Shown: one piece after another, positions 27,701 to 31,067 of the stretch
Layout: each line of letters opens with the position of its first letter
Position numbering within the stretch: the first letter of the stretch is position 1
Origin: JASFYU01 sp045046905
GTDB lineage: Bacteria > Bacteroidota > Bacteroidia > Flavobacteriales > Flavobacteriaceae
Length of the DNA stretch: 31,067 bases
NCBI GenBank assembly: GCA_045046905.1
Contig: JASFYU010000089.1
Span: forward strand, 1 to 31,067
Reading direction: 5' to 3'
The notes under the pieces: model-generated
Database searches by the model: none
Seen by the model: the letters and a program-made list of their open reading frames with translations, nothing else
What the model was told of the DNA's origin: nothing
Position numbers and translations under genes: made by a program

Positions 27701-28080
27701 TTGCTAATTCTGTATTCATGAACGAGTCAGGCACATTTATACAGAAACCCCTACCCTATTTAGCTCAAACATCTTCGATAAATGATATACTGATAGAGGA
27801 TATTGATAATGATGGTAATTTGGATATAGTGGTTGCAGGAAATTTATATGCCTCAGAAGTAGAAACCCCAAGAAACGATGCAAGTTACGGCTTACTTTTA
27901 ACGGGTTTAGGTGGTGGTGAATTTAAAGTGGTCTCACCAATGGAAAGTGGAATTAATATAAGTGGGGAGTTAAAGAATATTCGAAAAATAAACACTATAA
28001 ATGACGGAACCTATTATCTAATCGCTAGAAATAATATGCCCCTTCTTATTCTAAAAAAACAAAACAATAGTAACCTTTAA
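24739..28080 (+). CDS. Giant FG-GAP/VCBS repeat lipoprotein with ASPIC/UnbV domain (second copy)
   Basis: 1113 residues with lipobox Cys18 (LLFFLSCK). Same layout as its upstream neighbour: FG-GAP calcium-loop repeats (DINNDGLPDIYFTG, DVNNDGFLDIYV, DYDNDGDLDLYV, DFNNDGNVDIYV, DINNDGLIDFVQ, DLDLDGDLDLVV), an ASPIC/UnbV domain at about 524-580 (TTRGYESSVEPIVHFGVG, SVQIFWPMRG) and a second repeat block (DVNGDGLDDFYVGG, DVDNDGDNDLYV, DFDKDGDLDLFVGG, DLDNDGDLDFLAG, DIDNDGNLDIVV). It begins 12 nt after the first copy, so both should be on one transcript. The two are clearly paralogous but well diverged. Function not established. Confidence 0.92.
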   Translation: MVRSYLLFGFILLFFLSCKDKKDSFAQHEEPEKVIQYYRAISADSSGIQFLNKTQESQNFNYLNYPFIYFGGGVSTGDINNDGLPDIYFTGQMGKNKLYLNKGNMSFQDITSTAGVEGTYNHWTTGTTMADVNNDGFLDIYVSVAGPGSTRKNLLYINNKNNTFSEQAQNYGIADVGHTIQSAFFDYDNDGDLDLYVGNYPTSGFSQNNNFFEKRMKHPTIEESDKLYRNDDGKFIDVTLASGILNYGLTLGVSFSDFNNDGNVDIYVSNDFNSSDFLYINQGNGTFLNQLQQYTRHTSNFGMGTDAADINNDGLIDFVQLDMMGSTNEDQKSNMSAMNTALFYDLVDKGLHHQYMKNTLQLNTGLNSFIDIGEMAGISYTDWSWCPLLFDMQNNGFKDLFVTNGMRRNVNNNDYNAFFRIQKAYGKVKPEQYLDWVRRMSSTPVPNFAFSNNGDLTFEKKTKEYGLSVEGFSNGASYADLDLDGDLDLVVNHLDKTSQIFENKINNKTGANYLRVKLIGKEDNTFGIGCKIKIFTNGDKQLVELQTTRGYESSVEPIVHFGVGNLQKIDSVQIFWPMRGLQTVYNIEANQLLEIKQEEGAKVQAIKKDKPKRLFSSLELNLSPKYTHRENDFNDFQREVLLPHKMSQQGPALAVADVNGDGLDDFYVGGAKNQSGQLYVQNEQGGFEATAEDIWKSDKEYEDVSATFLDVDNDGDNDLYVASGGNENPDGDSLYQDRLYINDGTGKFKRVKKGLPKIYTSSSIAKAFDFDKDGDLDLFVGGRQTPGKYPLATNSYILRNDSKKTLVKFTDITNEIAPDFSNLGMVTDAEWADINKDGEQDLIIVGEWMAPKIFINTEGRFLDESSSYGLNDFVGWWNTVKMEDLDNDGDLDFLAGNLGLNYKYKATETEPFKIYAKDFDDNGSLDIVLGYYNAGELYPLRGRECSSQQIPSIKKKFPDYNSFSKANLTQVYTPTKLNEALSYEAKTFANSVFMNESGTFIQKPLPYLAQTSSINDILIEDIDNDGNLDIVVAGNLYASEVETPRNDASYGLLLTGLGGGEFKVVSPMESGINISGELKNIRKINTINDGTYYLIARNNMPLLILKKQNNSNL

Positions 28081-28317
28081 ATTTCAATAATGATAATTAA
28101 TTCTGAATAATTGAGTTACACGTTTAGTCTCTGTTTTATTTGATTATGACTTATGGGTTAAGCCTCTATCAATCTATTAATAGTGTTATGAAAGATATTA
28201 GTCTTGAATTGTGACCTATTAACTCTAAAGCAGAACTCGGTCTTCATCCAAAATAGGTACTCAATGTCGAATTTTTTGCCCCATAACAAAAGGAAAATGC
28301 ATATATCATTAATACCT

Positions 28318-29071
28318 TATAATGGATTAAAGATTAGACTTGATTCAAACATCACAAAACCCTATCATGATATTTTGAAAAGGGAAGGAGTCCTTTTATT
28401 TGGAAGGTACACAACGAAGGAGTTTGCGTGGTATAATTTTCAGGGAAATCATCGTAAATATGATCGTACATAGGGAATATACCAATGCCCAACCTGCTAC
28501 TTTTATTATCTACAGGGATAGAGTAGAAACCGAAAATGCGAACAATCAACATGGGGAAGGAGTTTTATCGCCTACAAATTTTTCGCCCTTCCCCAAAAAT
28601 CCATCAATTGCCAAGTTCTTTATGCAATTGGGTAGGTTTGATGAATTGGGTTCAGGCATCTTGAATGTAAACAAGTATATCAAAGCTTATTCAGGAAAGG
28701 ACAATCCCCAATTTATTGAGGGAGCTACGTTTAAGACTATTATCCCAGTTAAAGAGGCTCTTTTGGGAGCAGTTGTCGGAGTTCATGTCGGAGCAATTGT
28801 CGGAGCAGTTGACGGGGCATTTGTCGGTGTAACCAAGGGAGTGAAAGAAAAACTAAAAGCCATACTTAAAGCAATTTCAGAAGAGGAAGGTAAGAGAATA
28901 CCCTTTTATAAAAGTGCCGCTGATCTTGACGAAAGCGACAGAACAATTGAAAGATATATGCAGCAATTACGAGAAGCAAATCTAATTGAATTCAAGGGGG
29001 AAGCATCTCAAACGGGAGGTTATTACCTTACTGATAAATTCAAGAAGACCATTGAACCTCTAAAACAATAG
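28318..29071 (+). pseudogene. Remnant of an ATP-binding (HATPase_c_4 / AlbA-type) protein
   Basis: The intact frame from 28379 (after TGA at 28376) reads ESFYLEGTQRRSLR, then FREIIVNMIVHREYTNAQPA, RVETENANNQHGEG, FSPFPKNPSIAKFFMQLGRF and DELGSGILNVNKYI: the GHKL-like ATPase part of proteins that normally start with an AlbA_2/Schlafen-type domain. A C-terminal winged helix follows (DRTIERYMQQLREANLIEFK). Just upstream, another frame (28318-28380) gives IRLDSNITKPYHDIL, which resembles the preceding family segment, so a small deletion or frameshift near 28380 is likely. The N-terminal domain is missing; the 237 nt before it show nothing recognisable. A short protein from TTG 28400 remains possible. 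Confidence 0.65.
28766..28837 (+). repeat. Six in-frame 12-bp repeats
   Basis: Units start GGAGCAGTTGTC and encode Gly-Ala-Val-Val-like tetrapeptides; the sixth is degenerate. They link the ATPase and winged-helix parts. Copy number could vary by slippage without breaking the frame. Confidence 0.75.
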
Positions 29072-29480
29072 AGGGATAATCTGTGTATTAAATTGCAGGA
29101 TAAATTAGGTGAAAGCCTGTCAATGTCTATTTGAGAAATTGTTTTTCGACTTGTAAACCAAACCCCTGCGGAAGTTGCACAACCCTTCCCCTCCAATCCT
29201 CCCCATGCGGACACGCTTCGCCGGTTCGCCTGTGAAGTCTTTACGTTCCAGTTTTGCACGACCTCCTCGATGCCGCGCGAAAGCACAAGCGGCAAAAAGG
29301 CCGCTTGATCTTTCCTCCCCCTATCCACAATATTTTGGTCGTTTTGGTGACTTTCTAGTATCATTTTATTTAAAATATAATCAAAAGTATCTATCATTTA
29401 TTAGCATCTGTTTTCATCTAGTTTTATAATATAAAATGCTGATATATAGATGATTAAAATCATTTCTGATGCATTATATT
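29072..29480. other. Spacer before mobC, GC-rich in part; possible oriT region
   Basis: There is no credible gene. The composition changes sharply to GC-richer DNA at about 29165-29330. A hairpin lies at 29286-29307: CAAGCGGC and GCCGCTTG, 8 bp, 6-nt loop. The spacer precedes the mobilization genes, where transfer origins are commonly found; no nic site can be identified by eye. Confidence 0.4.
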
Positions 29481-29526
29481 TATCCGTATCGACGGATAGC
29501 AAGTTATGTTTTAAGTGGCTTAAAAC
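29481..29526. promoter_or_regulatory. Two adjacent inverted repeats upstream of mobC
   Basis: TATCCGT (29481-29487) and ACGGATA (29492-29498) form a 7-bp stem with a 4-nt loop. GTTTTAAG (29508-29515) and CTTAAAAC (29519-29526) form an 8-bp stem with a 3-nt loop. They lie 44-89 nt before the preferred mobC ATG and are good candidates for relaxosome binding sites or an autoregulatory operator. Confidence 0.45.
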
Positions 29527-29569
29527 GACTACTTCTGGCGAAGTGAAAACAGTCAAAATCGATATTAAA

Positions 29570-29953
29570 ATGACAATCAATAAAGGCGGAAGAAAACGCT
29601 TGGGCGACAGGAAACGAAAGCACACGATAACGTTACGATTCAACATTTCGGAGCTGCAAAAAGTAAAAGTTTTATTGGAATCCTATAACCTAGATTTTGG
29701 CAAACGCGGAACGGTGGGGCCTTTTTTGAGAAGGCTGATTTTGAACAGGGGAACGGTAAAGGAAAAAAGGGTTCCCGATGGTATTTCGAACCTTAGCTAT
29801 CAATTGAATAAAATCGGAACCAACATTAACCAATTGGTAAAACTTGCCAATTATAAAAACATGCGCAGCCCGAATTCGAATCTTGAACGGGAAGTCAGCA
29901 AAGCGAACAAATTGATGCACAAATTGGTCGGAACCCTCAAAACGAAAAACTAA
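29570..29953 (+). CDS. mobC: MobC-like relaxosome accessory protein
   Basis: 127 residues from ATG 29570. It begins TINKGGRKRLGDRKRKHTIT, a basic start typical of Bacteroidota MobC-like proteins, then RFNISELQKVKVLLESYNLD (ribbon-helix-helix-like) and the family mark ISNLSYQLNKIGTNINQLVK. MobC binds near oriT and helps the relaxase open the DNA. An in-frame ATG at 29450 would add 40 residues of unlike composition and would read through the inverted repeats at 29481-29526, so the shorter start is preferred. The relaxase begins 2 nt after its stop. Confidence 0.85.
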   Translation: MTINKGGRKRLGDRKRKHTITLRFNISELQKVKVLLESYNLDFGKRGTVGPFLRRLILNRGTVKEKRVPDGISNLSYQLNKIGTNINQLVKLANYKNMRSPNSNLEREVSKANKLMHKLVGTLKTKN

Positions 29954-29955
29954 AA

Positions 29956-31067
29956 ATGATAGCACGTATCCTGTATCGGCAAAATGTACATGGCGTACTG
30001 AACTATGTTTTTGAAAAAGAGAAAAGTACGGTGCTCGGTTTCCAGAATACGTATTCAGATACCGATACGGACAAGGAGTTTTTCGCAAACGTCCTGTATC
30101 ATTTAGGCAATCGCCACGATTCAGAAAAGAGATATGTGCATGCGACCATTAACCTGCCTAGAGAAGAACATTTGAACGACAGGAACTTTTTTGAACTTTC
30201 CATAAATTATATGAAGCATATGGGCTATGACGAACAACCCTTTGTTGTGGTTCGCCATCATGACACCAAACACGAGCATGTGCATATTGTTTCGACGACC
30301 ATAAAAGAGGATGGTTCTATTATAAATCTATCCAATGATTTCAGAAGGAATATAGCCACCCAAAAACATTTGGAAAAACAGTACGGACTTTCCCCTTCGC
30401 CCGAAACTAAGGCGCAAAAAGAACTACCTGTTTACAAGATTTCCAAAATCAATACAGCCGATGTGAATGGGGTCAGGTTCTATATACAGGATATTTTGAA
30501 CAACAGCTTGCAGAAGTATACTGTAAGAAGTTTTGAGGAACTCGCCGAACTGGTCGAACCACACCACATTCTCGTAAGACCCATACAGCTTTCAAAGGGC
30601 AGGGTTGGGGTTTCCTATGGTATCTCTATAGTGAACGGTTACAAATCAAGGTTTATAAACGGTTCTACGGTGCATCCGAAATTAAGTGGTCCAAAATTGC
30701 AGAAGGTGTTTAAGCGCAATCAAAGTTCCAAACTGTTGCCTATGGTAAAAAAGCGATTGGAAAAACAGCTAAAAACTACCTATAATTTGTTCAAGACCAT
30801 AAACCCCGAACAACTACCGGATATCCTAAAATCATATCAAAAACTCGATTGCAAGGTCGATTTCAATAAAGAGGGAAAGGCCATTGATTTTAGTGTCTAT
30901 GACAAATCAGGATATGTGTTAAAAACGAATGAAATATCAAATCACATCGGAATGCTTCAAAACCCAAAACTGTTCGAGAGTGGCTATACCCAAATGGATA
31001 TCGAAAGCGTGCAGTTGCATTTGGAACTCCAAAAATGTATCAAAGAAGTTTTTAAGACAAGCTACCG
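29956..31067 (+). CDS. Relaxase/mobilization nuclease (MOBP-like), 3' end outside window
   Basis: The frame is open from ATG 29956 to the window end, 370 codons. The N-terminus MIARILYRQNVHGVLNYVFE contains the likely catalytic tyrosine (Tyr17, by comparison with the family; Tyr7 is an alternative). The metal-binding histidine motif is clear at 101-110 (HHDTKHEHVH), followed by IVSTTIKEDG. Relaxases nick oriT and carry the strand into the recipient cell. The gene is coupled to mobC with 2 nt between them. No type IV secretion gene is seen, so the element may be mobilizable rather than self-transmissible, but the right side is unseen. Confidence 0.9.
   Translation, partial: MIARILYRQNVHGVLNYVFEKEKSTVLGFQNTYSDTDTDKEFFANVLYHLGNRHDSEKRYVHATINLPREEHLNDRNFFELSINYMKHMGYDEQPFVVVRHHDTKHEHVHIVSTTIKEDGSIINLSNDFRRNIATQKHLEKQYGLSPSPETKAQKELPVYKISKINTADVNGVRFYIQDILNNSLQKYTVRSFEELAELVEPHHILVRPIQLSKGRVGVSYGISIVNGYKSRFINGSTVHPKLSGPKLQKVFKRNQSSKLLPMVKKRLEKQLKTTYNLFKTINPEQLPDILKSYQKLDCKVDFNKEGKAIDFSVYDKSGYVLKTNEISNHIGMLQNPKLFESGYTQMDIESVQLHLELQKCIKEVFKTSY

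Noticed and set aside
28204..28473. 89-codon frame as an independent gene
   Set aside because: Its last third runs out of frame through conserved ATPase sequence; only the RLDSNITKPYHDIL part resembles anything, so it is treated as part of the pseudogene.
28766..28837. Possible CRISPR-like repeats
   Set aside because: Units are 12 bp, contiguous without spacers, and encode an in-frame peptide linker.
29175..29429. 84-codon frame in the GC-rich spacer before mobC
   Set aside because: Arg/Pro/Ala-rich translation without domain, overlapping a hairpin and an opposite frame of similar length; composition explains it.

Overview
The window looks like a chromosome segment from a member of the Bacteroidota, most likely a marine Flavobacteriaceae (genus not determinable by eye). 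The reasons are the low GC, SusC/SusD and FecR/ECF pairs, Bacteroidetes-type promoters (TTG about 20 nt upstream of TAnnTTTG), poor Shine-Dalgarno sequences, and the palindromic intergenic repeats common in that family.

Region 1 (1-6667) is housekeeping. On the minus strand lie a partial exported CarboxypepD_reg-like protein and a ferrous-iron uptake operon: feoA, feoB and a 50-residue FeoB-associated Cys-rich membrane protein. An SCO1/SenC copper chaperone follows on the same strand. On the plus strand are the site-2 protease RseP and tRNA-Asn(GTT) with its promoter and terminator. The spacers here carry a purine-rich low-complexity tract and several hairpin or palindrome repeats.

Region 2 (about 7.1-28.1 kb) is a divergent accessory locus. 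On the minus strand, an ECF sigma factor is followed by a tight four-gene cassette: a lipoprotein with two CxxCH motifs and a LamG-like domain (PSCyt1-DUF1549-LamG-DUF1553), a Tat-exported DUF1501 protein, a Tat-exported beta-propeller that looks internally shortened, and a four-helix membrane c-type cytochrome with leucine-rich repeats. On the plus strand are a FecR anti-sigma factor, an STN-containing SusC, a SusD, and two tandem giant FG-GAP/ASPIC-UnbV lipoproteins. No glycoside hydrolase, polysaccharide lyase or sulfatase is present. It therefore resembles a polysaccharide-utilization locus in uptake and signalling, but with a redox (heme) cassette where the carbohydrate enzymes would be. 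Inferred model: the SusCD pair binds and imports a ligand, the SusC STN domain signals through FecR to the sigma factor, and the heme cassette performs an envelope oxidation feeding the respiratory chain. The substrate is unknown.

Region 3 (28.1-31.07 kb) is mobile DNA. It holds a decayed ATP-binding (HATPase_c_4-type) gene with 12-bp repeats, a GC-richer spacer with hairpins that may hold an oriT, MobC, and the start of a relaxase running off the window. The tRNA and a possible IS21-type end remnant on the left, with the mobilization module on the right, suggest that region 2 sits in a recombination-prone neighbourhood.
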